Shown here: one piece after another, positions 54,693 to 64,000 of the stretch | Numbering within the stretch: the stretch's first letter is position 1 | Layout of the letters: every line of letters begins with the position of its first letter | Origin: Natrarchaeobius chitinivorans | GTDB lineage: Archaea > Halobacteriota > Halobacteria > Halobacteriales > Natrialbaceae | Assembly: GCF_003841505.1 (NCBI RefSeq) | Contig: NZ_REGA01000006.1 | Span: 124,001-188,000 of the forward strand | DNA: 64,000 nt | Direction: 5' to 3' | Notes under the pieces: generated by a model | Databases searched by the model: none | Told to the model about the DNA's origin: nothing | What the model saw: the letters and a program-made list of their open reading frames with translations, nothing else | Position numbers and translations under genes: made by a program

Positions 54693-57464
54693 TTAGGCGT
54701 CCGGATCGACCGCCTCGAGGTCGCTCGAGTCGTGTCTGAGGACGATATCCGTTTCGTCCGAATCCGAATCGGGATCGTCGAACTGGGACAGGTCGTCCGA
54801 ATCCGGGTCCGCGTCCGTGCCAGCGGTATCCGCTCCGTCGGAGGCATCTCCGTCGCCTCCGTCGGCCGATTCGTCACTCTCGCTCGCGTCGTCGGTGTCG
54901 TCGGACCGATCTCCGCTTTCGTTTGCGTCGTCGGCGTCATCGGACCGATTTGCGCTTTCGTTCGTGTCGTCGCTCGATTCGCTGGCGTCGACGTCGAACG
55001 CCTCGAGGGAGACCCGGAGGTCGTCGGCCATCTCGGTCAGCGACTGTGCGCCCGAGGCGACCTCGGAGACGGTCGCGGTCTGTTCTTCGGCGGCGGCGGC
55101 GACGGTTTCGGTTTCGGATTTCGTCTCCTCGCTGATCTCGGTTGCTTCGTCGACCATCTCGACGACGCGCCCGCTGGCGCGGGCCTGTTCGTCGGTGGCG
55201 GCGTTGACCGACTGGATGCTCTCGTTTGCGGTCTCGACCTGTTCGGTGATCGCGTCGATGGCCTCGATCCCCTCGTCGACGACTGCGGCTCCGTCGTCGA
55301 CCTGGTCGCGCATGCGTTCGATCTCGTCGACGGTGTCGTCGACCGACCGCTGGACGCTCGTCACCAGATCGTCGACCTCCTGAGTCGCCTCGCCGGTTTC
55401 CTCCGCGAGGGATTTGACCTCGTTGGCGACGACGGCGAAGCCGTCTCCTTCCTCGCCGGCGCTGGCCGCCTCGATCGAGGCGTTGAGCGCGAGCAGGTTG
55501 GTCTGGTCGGCGATGTCGTCGATGAGGTCGACGATCTCGCTGATCTCGCCCATCTCGTCGTCGAGTTTGCCGACCTGCTCGCTGATCTCTTCGGCTCGCT
55601 GCTCGAGGCGGTCCATCTCCGCTCTGATCTCGCTCGAGGCCTCGCCTGCTTCGTCGGCTCGCTCGGCCGCATTCCCGGAGACGGTAGCGACGTCGTCGGC
55701 GGTGGAGGCGATCTCTTGAACCGTCGCCGAGAGATCGTTCATCTCACCGTAGACGTCCTGGAAGCGGTCGCTCTGGTCGGCGGTGGCCGTGGCGATCTCC
55801 TCGGCCGAGCGGCTCACCTCGCCGCTTGCCTTCTCGATCTCTTCGACGCGAGTTGTGACGTCGCCGCTGATCCGGTCGACGTCCTCGGAGAGATCCTGGA
55901 TGTCGACGATGGTGCGCTCGAGTTCCTCGAGCATCTCGTTGAACGCGGCGGCGATCTCGGCGAGTGCCTCGTTGTCGACGTCCTCGTCGAGGCGCTGGGT
56001 GAGGTCGCCGTCGGCGGCGACCCCCATCACTTCGCCGAACTCGCTCGCCTTGCGCTCGAGGCGATCGGCCAACTGTTCGGCTTCACGCCGGGCCTCGGCC
56101 GCTTCTTCCTGGGACTGTTCGGCGTCGGCTTTGGCGGCCTCGACGTCGGTGATGTAGTTCTCGAGGTCGGTCCCCATCGCTGCGAGTGACTCCCCGAGCG
56201 TGCCGGGAACGTCCTCTTCGAGGGCGGGGTCGTCGAACTGCTGTTGGGCGATTGCGTTCGACTGGGCGGTGGCCGTCTCGAGGTACGCCCGGATGTCGTC
56301 GAAGGAGTCCTGAACCTGGCCGACCTCGTCGATACGGGTGCCGTTTTCGACCTCGATATCGATGTTTCCTTGCGAGAGCGCGGCGGCGTCGTCCGCGAGG
56401 TCCTCGAGGGCTTTGGCGGTCGACTGGCCGATGGTGGCTCCGATGAAGAGGAAGCCGGCGAGTGCGATCGAGATGAGGACGATCAGGGAGTTGGCGACAT
56501 CGTCGACGAGGGCGTAGGCCGTCGACTGCGGGACGTGGGAGACGAGGAGCCAGTCGGTGTCGGGGACCGGGGTGTAGGCGACGACCTCGCCCGTGTCGTC
56601 GAACTCGGTCGTTCCCGACTCGAGTTCGTCGCCGCCCGTAATGTCCTCGGCGCCGTCGCGGTAGGTCGTAAGCACCGATGCCGACTGCTGGCTCATCATG
56701 ACCTCGCCGGTTTCGCTATCTACGACCTCCGTGTAGCTATCCTCGATGGGGTTGTGGATCTCGTGTGCGAGCATGTCGGCGGAGACGACGACCATGATCG
56801 CGTGGCCTTCGTTCGAGCCGCCGACGGGCGTGATGAACGCGATGGCGTTGTGTTCCCCGTACTCGAAGGTATCAGTGTGCGTCGTTTCCAGTTCAGAGAT
56901 GTCTATCTCGTCGTAGTCGTACCCTGTCGCAGTTCCGTCGTAGGTGGCGTGTAGCTGGAGGTCGAACTCCGAGATGTCGGTTCCGCTCCCGCCACGCTCG
57001 GAACTCTGTGCGACGGTGTCCGTCTCGAGGTCGACGTAGTGAAGCGCCAGCACTTCGGTGGGTGATTGACTCTTCTCCATACTCAACCGGCCACCGATCT
57101 CCATGCCGAGTCCGTCAGTTATCCGTTCGTCCGTCGCGAGTCGCTGGGACTGCTGTCTGTGGGCATCCAGTTGCGTCGCGAGTTCCTGTGCTTCGAACTC
57201 GGCCATGTGACCGAGTTCGTCCTGGCTGTTCTCGGTGATCTCTTCGGAGATACCGGCGTAGAAGAAGACGGCGCTCGCTGACGTCACGAGGAGGACGATC
57301 AGGATGACGAGTCCGAACTTCGCCACGTAACTGCGTCGCAACCGATCGGGGGCGCTCTGTTCCCAGAACTGAGTGAGGGTCGTGACGACCCGTCCCCACA
57401 ACTGGGTGAGGGGCGTGACGCCCCGTCGAAATCGGTCTCGAACTGCTTGTGGTACCGATGGCAT
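54693..57464 (-). CDS. halobacterial transducer (methyl-accepting chemotaxis protein), copy 1
   Basis: A 923-residue membrane chemoreceptor. TM1 is [20 protein letters not shown] (about 53-72) and is followed by an extracellular Cache-like sensor (about 75-325). TM2 lies near 328-350, then HAMP regions. The signalling coiled coil has the hairpin tip [20 protein letters not shown] (about 650). An acidic tail of about 95 residues carries repeats such as [15 protein letters not shown]. It would control the CheA kinase and flagellar motor. A tandem near-copy lies upstream with almost identical signalling DNA. The promoter block is shared in sequence too. Confidence 0.92.
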   Translation of the reverse strand: MPSVPQAVRDRFRRGVTPLTQLWGRVVTTLTQFWEQSAPDRLRRSYVAKFGLVILIVLLVTSASAVFFYAGISEEITENSQDELGHMAEFEAQELATQLDAHRQQSQRLATDERITDGLGMEIGGRLSMEKSQSPTEVLALHYVDLETDTVAQSSERGGSGTDISEFDLQLHATYDGTATGYDYDEIDISELETTHTDTFEYGEHNAIAFITPVGGSNEGHAIMVVVSADMLAHEIHNPIEDSYTEVVDSETGEVMMSQQSASVLTTYRDGAEDITGGDELESGTTEFDDTGEVVAYTPVPDTDWLLVSHVPQSTAYALVDDVANSLIVLISIALAGFLFIGATIGQSTAKALEDLADDAAALSQGNIDIEVENGTRIDEVGQVQDSFDDIRAYLETATAQSNAIAQQQFDDPALEEDVPGTLGESLAAMGTDLENYITDVEAAKADAEQSQEEAAEARREAEQLADRLERKASEFGEVMGVAADGDLTQRLDEDVDNEALAEIAAAFNEMLEELERTIVDIQDLSEDVDRISGDVTTRVEEIEKASGEVSRSAEEIATATADQSDRFQDVYGEMNDLSATVQEIASTADDVATVSGNAAERADEAGEASSEIRAEMDRLEQRAEEISEQVGKLDDEMGEISEIVDLIDDIADQTNLLALNASIEAASAGEEGDGFAVVANEVKSLAEETGEATQEVDDLVTSVQRSVDDTVDEIERMRDQVDDGAAVVDEGIEAIDAITEQVETANESIQSVNAATDEQARASGRVVEMVDEATEISEETKSETETVAAAAEEQTATVSEVASGAQSLTEMADDLRVSLEAFDVDASESSDDTNESANRSDDADDANESGDRSDDTDDASESDESADGGDGDASDGADTAGTDADPDSDDLSQFDDPDSDSDETDIVLRHDSSDLEAVDPDA

Positions 57465-57507
57465 TTCCAGAACAGTTCCGTCTCAACTCAAAATCACTTG
57501 TGGCCCA

Positions 57508-57517
57508 GTTTATAAAC
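57508..57517 (-). promoter_or_regulatory. TATA-like box of transducer copy 1
   Basis: GTTTATAAAC lies 44-53 nt before the start codon. The whole region back to the ATG is a near-copy of the block upstream of transducer copy 2. Confidence 0.6.
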
Positions 57518-57599
57518 GGAATGCGCGAAATCGATACTTTCAGTCCGGAATACACTAATACGAGTGTGTCGAATGAAAATTGCCACTCCGTGACCGATC

Positions 57600-60227
57600 T
57601 CAGTGGTTGCTCTCGCGTTCGTCACCGAAAGTTGGCGTTTCGAACTCGTCGTTGGTCACTCCGCGTTCGTCGTACTCGAGAGTGACGTCGGTGTCGTCGG
57701 ACCGATTTGCGCTTTCGCTCGCGTCGTCGGCGTGGTCGGACCGATCTCCGCTTTCGCTCGCGTCGTCGCTCGGTTCGCTGGCGTCGACGTCGAACGCCTC
57801 GAGGGAGACACGGAGGTCGTCGGCCATCTCGGTCAGCGACTGTGCGCCCGAGGCGACCTCGGAGACGGTCGCGGTCTGTTCTTCGGCGGCGGCGGCGACG
57901 GTCTCGGTTTCGGATTTCGTCTCCTCGCTGATCTCGGTCGCTTCGTCGACCATCTCGACGACGCGGCCGCTGGCGCGGGCCTGTTCGTCGGTGGCGGCGT
58001 TAACCGACTGGATGCTCTCGTTTGCGGTCTCGACCTGTTCGGTGATCGCGTCGATGGCCTCGATCCCCTCGTCGACGACTGCGGCTCCGTCGTCGACCTG
58101 GTCGCGCATGCGTTCGATCTCGTCGACGGTGTCGTCGACCGACCGCTGGACGCTCGTCACCAGATCGTCGACCTCCTGGGTGGCCTCGCCGGTTTCTTCT
58201 GCCAGCGACTTCACTTCGCTCGCGACGACCGCGAAGCCGTCTCCTTCCTCGCCGGCGCTGGCCGCTTCGATCGAAGCGTTGAGCGCAAGCAGATTCGTCT
58301 GGTCGGCGATGTCGTCGATGAGGTCGACGATCTCGCTGATCTCGCCCATCTCGTCGTCGAGTTTGCCGACCTGCTCGCTGATCTCTTCGGCTCGCTGCTC
58401 GAGACGGTCCATCTCCGCTCTGATCTCGCTCGAGGCTTCGCCGGCAACTTCCGCTTTCGAAGCGGCCTTGTCGGAGACGGTGGCGACGTCGTCGGCGGTG
58501 GAGGCGATCTCTTGAACCGTCGCCGAGAGATCGTTCATCTCACCGTAGACGTCCTGGAAGCGGTCGCTCTGGTCGGCGGTGGCCGTGGCGATCTCCTCGG
58601 CCGAGCGACTCACCTCGCCGCTTGCCTTCTCGATCTCTTCGACGCGGGTGGTGACGTCGCCGCTGATCCGGTCGACGTCCTCGGAGAGGTCCTGAATGTC
58701 GACGATGGTGCGCTCGAGTTCCTCGAGCATCTCGTTGAACGCGGTGGCGATCTCGGCGAGTGCCTCGTTGTCGACGTTTTCGTCGAGGCGCTGGGTGAGG
58801 TCGCCGTCGGCGGCGACCCCCATCACTTCGCCGAACTCGCTCGCCTTGCGCTCGAGGCGTTCGGCCAGCGCTTCCGCCTCGTGTCGGGCTTCGGTGGCGT
58901 TCCGTCGGGATTGCTCGGCCTCCGCTTTGGCGGCTTCGACGTCGGTGATGTAGTTCTCGAGGTCGGTCCCCATGGTCGCGAGCGAGTCGCCGAGCGTGCC
59001 GGGGACGTTCTCCTCGAGGGCGGAATCGTCGAACTGCTGTTGGGCGATGGCGTTCGACTGGGCGGTGGCCGTCTCGAGGTACGCCCGGATGTCGTCGAAG
59101 GAGTCGCGCACCTGGCCGACCTCGTCGATTCGGCCGTCGTCGTCGATTTCGATGTCGATATCGCCCCTCGAGAGCGCGGCGGCGTCGTCCGCGAGGTTCT
59201 CGAGGGCGTTGGCGGTCGACCGGCCGATGGTGGCTCCGATGAAGAGGAAGCCGGCGAGTGCGATCGAGATGAGGACGATCAGGGAGTTGGCGACGTCGTC
59301 GACGAGGGCGTAGGCCGTCGACTGCGGGACGTGGGAGACGAGGAGCCAGTTCGTATCTGGTACAGGGGTGTAGGCGACGACCTCGCCCGTGTCGTCGAAC
59401 TCGGTTGCGCCCGTCTCGAGTTCGTCGCCGCCCGTAACGTCCTCGGTACCGTCTCGATAGGTCGTGCGGATCGACTCGGAGTCCTGGCTCACCATGACGA
59501 CGCCGGAGTCACCGTCGACGACCTCGGTATAGCTATCCTCGAGTGGGTTCTGGACGCTCTCTGCTAACACGTCGGCTGAGACGACGACCATGATCGCGTG
59601 ACCCTCGTTCGTGCCGCCGACGGGGGAGAAGTACGCGATCGCGTTCTGGCCATCGTACTCGAAGGTCTCCGTGTGTGCGGTATCGACCTCGGTGAGATCG
59701 ACCTCGTCGTAGGCGCTTCTGGCGGTGGTGTCGTCCTCGGCGACGTACATCTGGAGCTCGAGCGCCGAGATATCGGTTCCGCTCCCGCCACGCTCTGAAC
59801 TCTGTGCGACGGTGTCGGTCTCGAGGTCGACGTAGTGAAGCGCCAGCACTTCCTCCGGCGTCTGTCTCGTTTCGACGCTCAACTGGCCACCGATGTCCAT
59901 CCCGTATCCCGACGTGATCCGGTCGTCGGTCGCAAGACGTTGTGAAAGCTGTCTGTGGGCGTCCATCTGGTTCCCGAGTTCCTGTGCTTCGAACTCGGCC
60001 ATGTGACCGAGTTCGTCCTGGCTGTTCTCGGTGATCTCCTCGGAGATACCGGCGTAGAAGAAGACGGCGCTCGCTGACGTCACGAGGAGGACGATCAGGA
60101 TGACGAGTCCGAACTTCGCCACGTAGCTTCGCCGTAGCCGATCCGGAACGAGTCGTCCCCAGACCTGGCTGAGGTCCGTGACGAGTCGGCCGGCGGTGTC
60201 CCGAACTGATTGTGGTACCGATCGCAT
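57600..60227 (-). CDS. halobacterial transducer (methyl-accepting chemotaxis protein), copy 2
   Basis: An 875-residue paralogue of the downstream transducer with the same order: TM1, Cache-like sensor, TM2 (about 325-345), HAMP, and a signalling coiled coil (tip near 650). Its shorter acidic tail ends [14 protein letters not shown]. The sensor differs more (for example [17 protein letters not shown] against [17 protein letters not shown] in copy 1), so the two may detect different ligands. The signalling domains are almost identical in DNA, with a few replaced patches. They are separated by 135 bp. Confidence 0.92.
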   Translation of the reverse strand: MRSVPQSVRDTAGRLVTDLSQVWGRLVPDRLRRSYVAKFGLVILIVLLVTSASAVFFYAGISEEITENSQDELGHMAEFEAQELGNQMDAHRQLSQRLATDDRITSGYGMDIGGQLSVETRQTPEEVLALHYVDLETDTVAQSSERGGSGTDISALELQMYVAEDDTTARSAYDEVDLTEVDTAHTETFEYDGQNAIAYFSPVGGTNEGHAIMVVVSADVLAESVQNPLEDSYTEVVDGDSGVVMVSQDSESIRTTYRDGTEDVTGGDELETGATEFDDTGEVVAYTPVPDTNWLLVSHVPQSTAYALVDDVANSLIVLISIALAGFLFIGATIGRSTANALENLADDAAALSRGDIDIEIDDDGRIDEVGQVRDSFDDIRAYLETATAQSNAIAQQQFDDSALEENVPGTLGDSLATMGTDLENYITDVEAAKAEAEQSRRNATEARHEAEALAERLERKASEFGEVMGVAADGDLTQRLDENVDNEALAEIATAFNEMLEELERTIVDIQDLSEDVDRISGDVTTRVEEIEKASGEVSRSAEEIATATADQSDRFQDVYGEMNDLSATVQEIASTADDVATVSDKAASKAEVAGEASSEIRAEMDRLEQRAEEISEQVGKLDDEMGEISEIVDLIDDIADQTNLLALNASIEAASAGEEGDGFAVVASEVKSLAEETGEATQEVDDLVTSVQRSVDDTVDEIERMRDQVDDGAAVVDEGIEAIDAITEQVETANESIQSVNAATDEQARASGRVVEMVDEATEISEETKSETETVAAAAEEQTATVSEVASGAQSLTEMADDLRVSLEAFDVDASEPSDDASESGDRSDHADDASESANRSDDTDVTLEYDERGVTNDEFETPTFGDERESNH

Positions 60228-60270
60228 TTGCAGTACAGTTCCGTTTCAACTCAAAATCAGTTGTGGCCAA

Positions 60271-60280
60271 TTTTATAAAT
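60271..60280 (-). promoter_or_regulatory. TATA-like box of transducer copy 2
   Basis: ATTTATAAAA on the minus strand lies 44-53 nt before the start, the same spacing as in copy 1. The sequence TCAACTCAAAATCA between box and start is shared as well. Confidence 0.6.
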
Positions 60281-60431
60281 AGGATCAATTGCCCCGGTCT
60301 CTTCACCGACGAAACGCGGTATTTCTCGAGTTGGGGTCGATCGATGCAGCCGATACTGAAACCTTCTTGAGGGACGCCCCCGGGAATTCGAGTATGAACG
60401 ACGGCGACCGTACCGGACCGGGGTGGCGTCA

Positions 60432-61502
60432 GTGACGAGCGTCAAGGAGTTCCGAGTCGAAGAAGAACCCACTGCTGACTCGCTCGGCCGTGGCGCGTTC
60501 GTTTTCACCGACGATTATTCGGTGTTCGACTGGGGGAAGATGCCCGACCGCGTGCCGGAGAAGGGTGCGAGCCTCTGTACGATGGGCGCGTACAACTTCG
60601 AACTGCTCGAGGACGCCGGCATTCCGACCCACTACCGCGGGGTCGTCGAACGGGATGCCGGCCGCGACCGGGCCACCTCGAACGCGAACGCCAAAAGCGA
60701 GGACGCCGAGGTCGTCGCCCTCGAGGAGGCCGACGCTCCCCCGATCGAGATGGCGATCGAACTCACGCAGGTTCCCGACCTCCCGAACGACGGCCGGGAG
60801 TACGACTACGACCACTACCACGACGCGGCGGGCGAGAACTACCTGATCCCGCTCGAGATCGTCTTCCGAAACCGGGTTCCCGAGGGGTCGAGTCTCCGGC
60901 GACGGACGGACCCCTCCGATCACGGCCTCGACCGCGATGGGTGGCCCGCCGACGCGGTCGACCTCGAGGAACCCATCGTCGAGTTCTCCACGAAGTACGA
61001 GGAGAGCGACCGCTACCTCGAGTCCGAGGAGACAGATCAGATTGCCGGTCTCGCCGACGTCGGTGAACTCGAGTCGCTGGCTCGAGACGTCAACCGACTC
61101 GTCACCGAGCAGGCGGAGTCCGCCGGACTCGACCACCAGGACGGAAAGATCGAGTGTCTCTACGTCGACGGGGAGATTCGCGTCGCCGACGTCGTCGGCA
61201 CGTTCGACGAGAACCGATTCAGCTACGAGGGAACCCAGCTGTCGAAGGAGGTCCTCCGTCAGTACCACAAACGCACGCAGCCGTCGTGGGTGCAGGCGGT
61301 CGAGGCCGCGAAAGCCGAGGCGAAACGCGAAGGAGTCGCCGACTGGCGATCGCTTTGTGCCGAGGGGCCGGACCCACTCGAGGACGACGTGCTTTCCGTC
61401 GCTCGCGACATGTACTGTGCCGGTACGAACGCGTACACCCAGCGGGAGTTCTTCGACGCGCCGCCGCTCTCGAGCGCCGTGGGAGCGGTCCGCAGACTGT
61501 AA
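60432..61502 (+). CDS. purC: phosphoribosylaminoimidazole-succinocarboxamide synthase
   Basis: A 356-residue SAICAR synthase (purine biosynthesis, joining aspartate to CAIR with ATP) of the long haloarchaeal type. Segments are [54 protein letters not shown] and the ATP-site region [23 protein letters not shown] codons at 60423 and 60432 are both possible; 60432 ([11 protein letters not shown]) fits better by family. Purine enzymes PurC here and PurU 0.8 kb away face each other. Confidence 0.9.
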   Translation: MTSVKEFRVEEEPTADSLGRGAFVFTDDYSVFDWGKMPDRVPEKGASLCTMGAYNFELLEDAGIPTHYRGVVERDAGRDRATSNANAKSEDAEVVALEEADAPPIEMAIELTQVPDLPNDGREYDYDHYHDAAGENYLIPLEIVFRNRVPEGSSLRRRTDPSDHGLDRDGWPADAVDLEEPIVEFSTKYEESDRYLESEETDQIAGLADVGELESLARDVNRLVTEQAESAGLDHQDGKIECLYVDGEIRVADVVGTFDENRFSYEGTQLSKEVLRQYHKRTQPSWVQAVEAAKAEAKREGVADWRSLCAEGPDPLEDDVLSVARDMYCAGTNAYTQREFFDAPPLSSAVGAVRRL

Positions 61503-61567
61503 CCGGCGGCTCCGTTCGATTCAGTAACCCTCATATGCCGCGACTGACGATCTGATATCGAGTGCAA

Positions 61568-61774
61568 ATGAGTCTCGACAGTATCGTTGTCTCGAGTATC
61601 GCCCCGTTCGACCCGACTATCGCGATCACTGCCATCGCCAGCGTTGCGCTCGTCGTCTTCGTTGGAATCATGGTGTTTCTCGCGGTCGCACCGATCGTTT
61701 CCTCCACGTGGACCGAGCGCCTCGGCGGAACGACGTCCGCCGGCTCGTCGCTCGAACCGAACGAAGCTGACTGA
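61568..61774 (+). CDS. small single-helix membrane protein
   Basis: A 68-residue protein with one or two hydrophobic helices (AITAIASVALVVFVGIMVFL, about 19-38, continuing through AVAPIVSS) and a polar C-terminus. No family was recognised. Its TGA stop is followed by TTCGGTTTGCTGTACG, one base off the family A repeat end TGATACGGTTTACTGTAC. Confidence 0.55.
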   Translation: MSLDSIVVSSIAPFDPTIAITAIASVALVVFVGIMVFLAVAPIVSSTWTERLGGTTSAGSSLEPNEAD

Positions 61775-61832
61775 TTCGGTTTGCTGTACGATTTTCAGGC
61801 ACAACCACCGTCAGGGTGCGGTCCACCGGAAA
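61772..61832. repeat. degenerate family A repeat
   Basis: TGATTCGGTTTGCTGTACG and the later CAACCACCGTCAGGGTGCGG...CCGG resemble the left arm and inner stem of family A, much decayed. It begins within a stop codon. Confidence 0.4.
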
Positions 61833-61897
61833 TGACTCATAGTGGAGCGTATGCGACGGACAAATACTCCGTATGAGAGAATGGAATCAGGAACACC

Positions 61898-61949
61898 TAC
61901 CGACAGTTCTCGAGGGAGTAGAAGCACTTACCGACAGTTCTCGAGGGAG
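61898..61949. repeat. 21-bp direct repeat over a gene end
   Basis: TACCGACAGTTCTCGAGGGA+G occurs at 61898-61918 and 61929-61949. The second copy contains the stop codon of the small minus-strand gene. The first copy also holds an in-phase stop after the same codons. Confidence 0.75.
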
Positions 61950-62101
61950 ACGGCATCGGCTGTCGCCATCGAGAGCCAGCAGTCGTCTCGCGTGAGGTCC
62001 GCGATGACGAGGTGTGGGGTCCCATTTATTTCGTCGATCGCACCAGCCACGTCCCGACTCGTCGCGGCCCCTTCCTCGACCGGCTGTGGATGTGCCACCA
62101 T
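61928..62101 (-). CDS. small DUF7556-like protein
   Basis: A 57-residue protein, MVAHPQPVEEGAATSRDVAG at the start and LVIADLTRDDCWLSMATADA near the end. It resembles a short haloarchaeal family (tentatively DUF7556). The frame extends to an ATG at 62167 (79 residues), but the added part has no similarity, so the ATG at 62101 is preferred. The function is unknown. The terminal codons LENCR-stop are duplicated downstream in a direct repeat. Confidence 0.55.
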   Translation of the reverse strand: MVAHPQPVEEGAATSRDVAGAIDEINGTPHLVIADLTRDDCWLSMATADAVSLENCR

Positions 62102-62256
62102 GTTCTGCAATTTCTCTCGAGGAAGTATGAATATTCCGGTATTTCTCTCAAAAATGGTCAAACACACACGGTGAACCCGAATAGGAACACATGATGGGGT
62201 TCACCGCACGCTGGGCCGAACGACGAACGTGTCTCCTGGAAACGCGATAGGGCGGG

Positions 62257-63204
62257 TTATTCGTCGCAGACGACGTTACCGAGCCCGTCTACCGGTCGAT
62301 CCGGCGTGATGTCGTCGATCCCGTCGGGAAGACCGAGTTGATACGTTCCGGCGTTCTCTCGAACCGTCGTTCGGCCGCGGTGGACCGAGACGTCGCCGCG
62401 CAAGTGCAGACGAACCGCGTCGAGCAAAGCGTCGGCCTCGAGGGGCTGGCCGCGGCGTTTGAGCTCCTCGAGGTCGGCGTCGTCGGGAACGTCGAACGCG
62501 CGCTGGGTGATGATCGGCCCCTGATCCAGATCGGTCGTCACGTAGTGGGCGGTGACACCGGCGATTCGGACTCCCTCCTCGACGGCCTGTCGGTACGCCT
62601 CCGCACCCGGAAACGCCGGCAGAAGCGAAGGGTGTACGTTGATGATTCGATCCTCGTACCGGAAGACGATGTTCGGGCTCAGAATTCGCATGTACCGGGC
62701 GAGGACGATCAAATCGACGTCGTATTCCTCGAGCAGTTCGAGCAACCGCTCTTCGTTCTGTCGACCGTTTTCGTCGCCGACGTCGTGAAACGGCACGTCG
62801 TAGTGGTTCGCGACCACCGCCAGATCGTCGTAGTTCCCGATGACAACCCCGATGTCGGCTCCCAGTTCGTCGTTCGCCCACGCCTCGAACAGCGCCTCGA
62901 GACAGTGGCTCTCTTTCGTAACGAGGACGGCGATCTGTTGTGTGTCTCGGTCGGCGGGAAACCGAACCTGAACGTCGAGCCCCAGGTCCTCTCCCAGGCC
63001 CCGAAGGTCCTCTCGGAGCGTCGTTTCGGTACAGATCATGTCCGAGGTGTCCACCGCAAGTGACATCCGGAAGACGTCCTCACGGACCGCCTGATCTATG
63101 TCCTCGATGTTTATCCCGCGTTCGAACAGGAGACTCGTCACCCGGGCGACGAGTCCGGTGTCGTCGTCGCCTATCACCGTGATTTCGGTTACGTCTCTCG
63201 TCAT
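62257..63204 (-). CDS. purU: formyltetrahydrofolate deformylase
   Basis: A 315-residue enzyme hydrolysing 10-formyl-THF to formate and THF, supplying formate for purine synthesis. An N-terminal ACT domain (about 5-80; EITVIGDDDTGLVARVTSLL) precedes the formyltransferase fold with the catalytic signature INVHPSLLPAFPGAEAYRQA, GVTAHYVTTDLDQGPII. A C-terminal extension of about 60 residues is unlike bacterial PurU. The ATG at 63204 (MTRDVTEITV) was chosen; upstream frame sequence is not family-like. Confidence 0.9.
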   Translation of the reverse strand: MTRDVTEITVIGDDDTGLVARVTSLLFERGINIEDIDQAVREDVFRMSLAVDTSDMICTETTLREDLRGLGEDLGLDVQVRFPADRDTQQIAVLVTKESHCLEALFEAWANDELGADIGVVIGNYDDLAVVANHYDVPFHDVGDENGRQNEERLLELLEEYDVDLIVLARYMRILSPNIVFRYEDRIINVHPSLLPAFPGAEAYRQAVEEGVRIAGVTAHYVTTDLDQGPIITQRAFDVPDDADLEELKRRGQPLEADALLDAVRLHLRGDVSVHRGRTTVRENAGTYQLGLPDGIDDITPDRPVDGLGNVVCDE

Positions 63205-63562
63205 CGAGGCCACCTCCGCTCGATCGATGTTCGGGACATCGGTATGAGTTCTGACCGGCGATCGTAAAAGATCATCTTTCCAATCTGACTCTGGTATAAC
63301 TATACCTTTGACGTCCGAAACGAAGCGGCGAGTTGCCGAGTACACGGCGTGCTGGGTCGAACCGGGGCCACATAGCGACGTTCCGTGGCGAGCGAATCGG
63401 CTGTATGACAACGGCGTCGATCCGATTCGCCACCCGTCGCCTTCTTTCTTTTATTTTGTCGTACAATCCAGTGAAAGATGTCTGACAGGGTTTTATACTG
63501 GCGTCTGTAGTAGGGATTTCCAGTCACCGGACGTGACAGTCAACAGCCTCTAGGTGAGTACG
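63205..63562. promoter_or_regulatory. 358-bp divergent spacer upstream of purU and the HalOD1 gene
   Basis: It contains the dyads GGTATAACTATACC (63293-63306) and GATCGTAAAAGATC (about 63260-63273) on the purU side. TTTTATAC (63493-63500) on the HalOD1 side lies about 63 nt before its ATG. The short open frames here look non-coding. Confidence 0.4.
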
Positions 63563-63877
63563 ATGACAGCTACAACTGACGACCACGGCGGACACCGGAT
63601 CGACCTCGACGCGAAAACAGCGTTCGTCTCCCACGACTGGGCCGACGACAGATCGCTGGCGGAGACGATCGTCTCGACGGTCGCGGCGCTCTCCGAGACG
63701 GAGCCCGCGGAGATGGAACGACTGTACGACCGGATCGATCCGGACAGCCTCGAGGCGATCTTCGAACCGACGAGCGGCACCGCGAACCGAAACGCGGGGA
63801 CGGTGTCGTTTCGTCTCGAGGGCTACACGATAACCGTCCACGGATCGGGCTCGGTCGTCGTCACGAAAGAATCCTGA
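63563..63877 (+). CDS. HalOD1 output-domain protein
   Basis: A 104-residue protein that is essentially a stand-alone HalOD1 domain. It has SLAETIVSTVAALSETEPAE, LYDRIDPDSLEAIF and a final GTVSFRLEGYTITVHGSGSV. In haloarchaea this domain occurs alone or fused to receiver domains, where it is thought to be an output module. The ATG at 63563 was preferred over a GTG three codons upstream. The function is not known. Confidence 0.85.
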   Translation: MTATTDDHGGHRIDLDAKTAFVSHDWADDRSLAETIVSTVAALSETEPAEMERLYDRIDPDSLEAIFEPTSGTANRNAGTVSFRLEGYTITVHGSGSVVVTKES

Positions 63878-64000
63878 GTTGCCGGCCGGAACGGCTCGAG
63901 ATCGATCGCTCGAACCCGGACGTCACCGATCGGAACGGCCGCCAGTTCGAGATCGACGTCGCAGGAGTGTCGTCGCTCGAGCGGACGGGGTGGGGTTACG
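63878..64000 (-). other. window end, possible 3' end of a minus-strand gene
   Basis: The minus strand is open from the window edge, reading LELAAVPIGDVRVRAIDLEP. It continues to a stop inside the HalOD1 gene (about 63830), so it may be the end of a convergent gene. The overlap makes this uncertain. Confidence 0.25.

Noticed and set aside
57603-59567. A 654-codon open frame antisense to transducer copy 2 (and a similar 509-codon frame at 54660-56189 antisense to copy 1).
   Set aside because: High-GC codon bias in the real gene suppresses stops on the other strand. The predicted protein is repetitive Gly/Val/Asp-rich without a family, and it mirrors the coding frame exactly.
63308-63553. An 81-codon plus-strand frame between purU and the HalOD1 gene.
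   Set aside because: No ribosome-binding or promoter support, mixed composition, no family; it spans the HalOD1 promoter.

Overview
The window is chromosomal DNA of a halophilic archaeon (Halobacteria, most likely order Natrialbales). The predicted proteins are strongly acidic, GC is high, and the archaeal information genes are diagnostic: split RNA polymerase subunits (H, B'', B', A', A''), MCM, TFB, a group II chaperonin, EF-2 with a diphthamide site, and L10e. Haloarchaeal hallmarks such as a Bat-type regulator, HalOD1, DUF7504 and paired transducers are also present. Many genes have a TATA-like box 25-34 nt before the start codon, so short or absent 5' leaders are common.

Layout. 1-9.8 kb: a Bat-like response regulator. 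It is followed by a minus-strand run of type I GAPDH, phosphoglycerate kinase, an M29-like peptidase, a zinc-finger protein and two Pcm-type methyltransferases. A type II GAPDH diverges from the type I gene across a 260-bp spacer holding a TrmB-like operator, and an Hsp20 gene follows. 10-18.7 kb: an ATP-grasp ligase, a small rubredoxin-like protein, L10e, a site-2 protease with CBS domains, an ABC-2 exporter, carbonic anhydrase, CspA and a cupin. 19-25.9 kb: a ParB-fold protein next to a Ski2-like helicase, a DUF7504 protein, a BofA-like protein, tRNA-Pro, a GNAT enzyme and small wHTH genes. 26-30.4 kb: an MCM helicase carrying two endonuclease-free inteins, then a TFB. 30.6-36.3 kb: DUF2071, an ornithine cyclodeaminase/alanine dehydrogenase-like enzyme, thermosome, a KH protein and a phosphoesterase.

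36.3-52.4 kb is the core transcription/translation region. A mosaic of two identical tRNA-Asp genes and three tRNA-Asp 3'-end fragments precedes rpoH-rpoB''-rpoB'-rpoA'-rpoA''-nusA. Then come rps12-rps7 and EF-2, interrupted by a membrane protein, a FAD oxidoreductase and a HEFAH-bearing DUF5781 protein, all on the opposite strand. 52.7-64 kb: a small membrane protein, CofH (coenzyme F420 synthesis), two tandem near-duplicate transducers, PurC, PurU, small proteins and HalOD1.

The most unusual signal is between the genes. Two families of palindromic intergenic repeats share the end TGATACGG. In six genes (a seventh near-match), the TGA of that end is the stop codon. Other signals are short direct duplications of gene 3' ends that include the stop codon, an 80-nt near-perfect hairpin just after the KH gene, and the nested tRNA-Asp remnants. 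No rRNA, CRISPR array, insertion sequence or provirus was seen.
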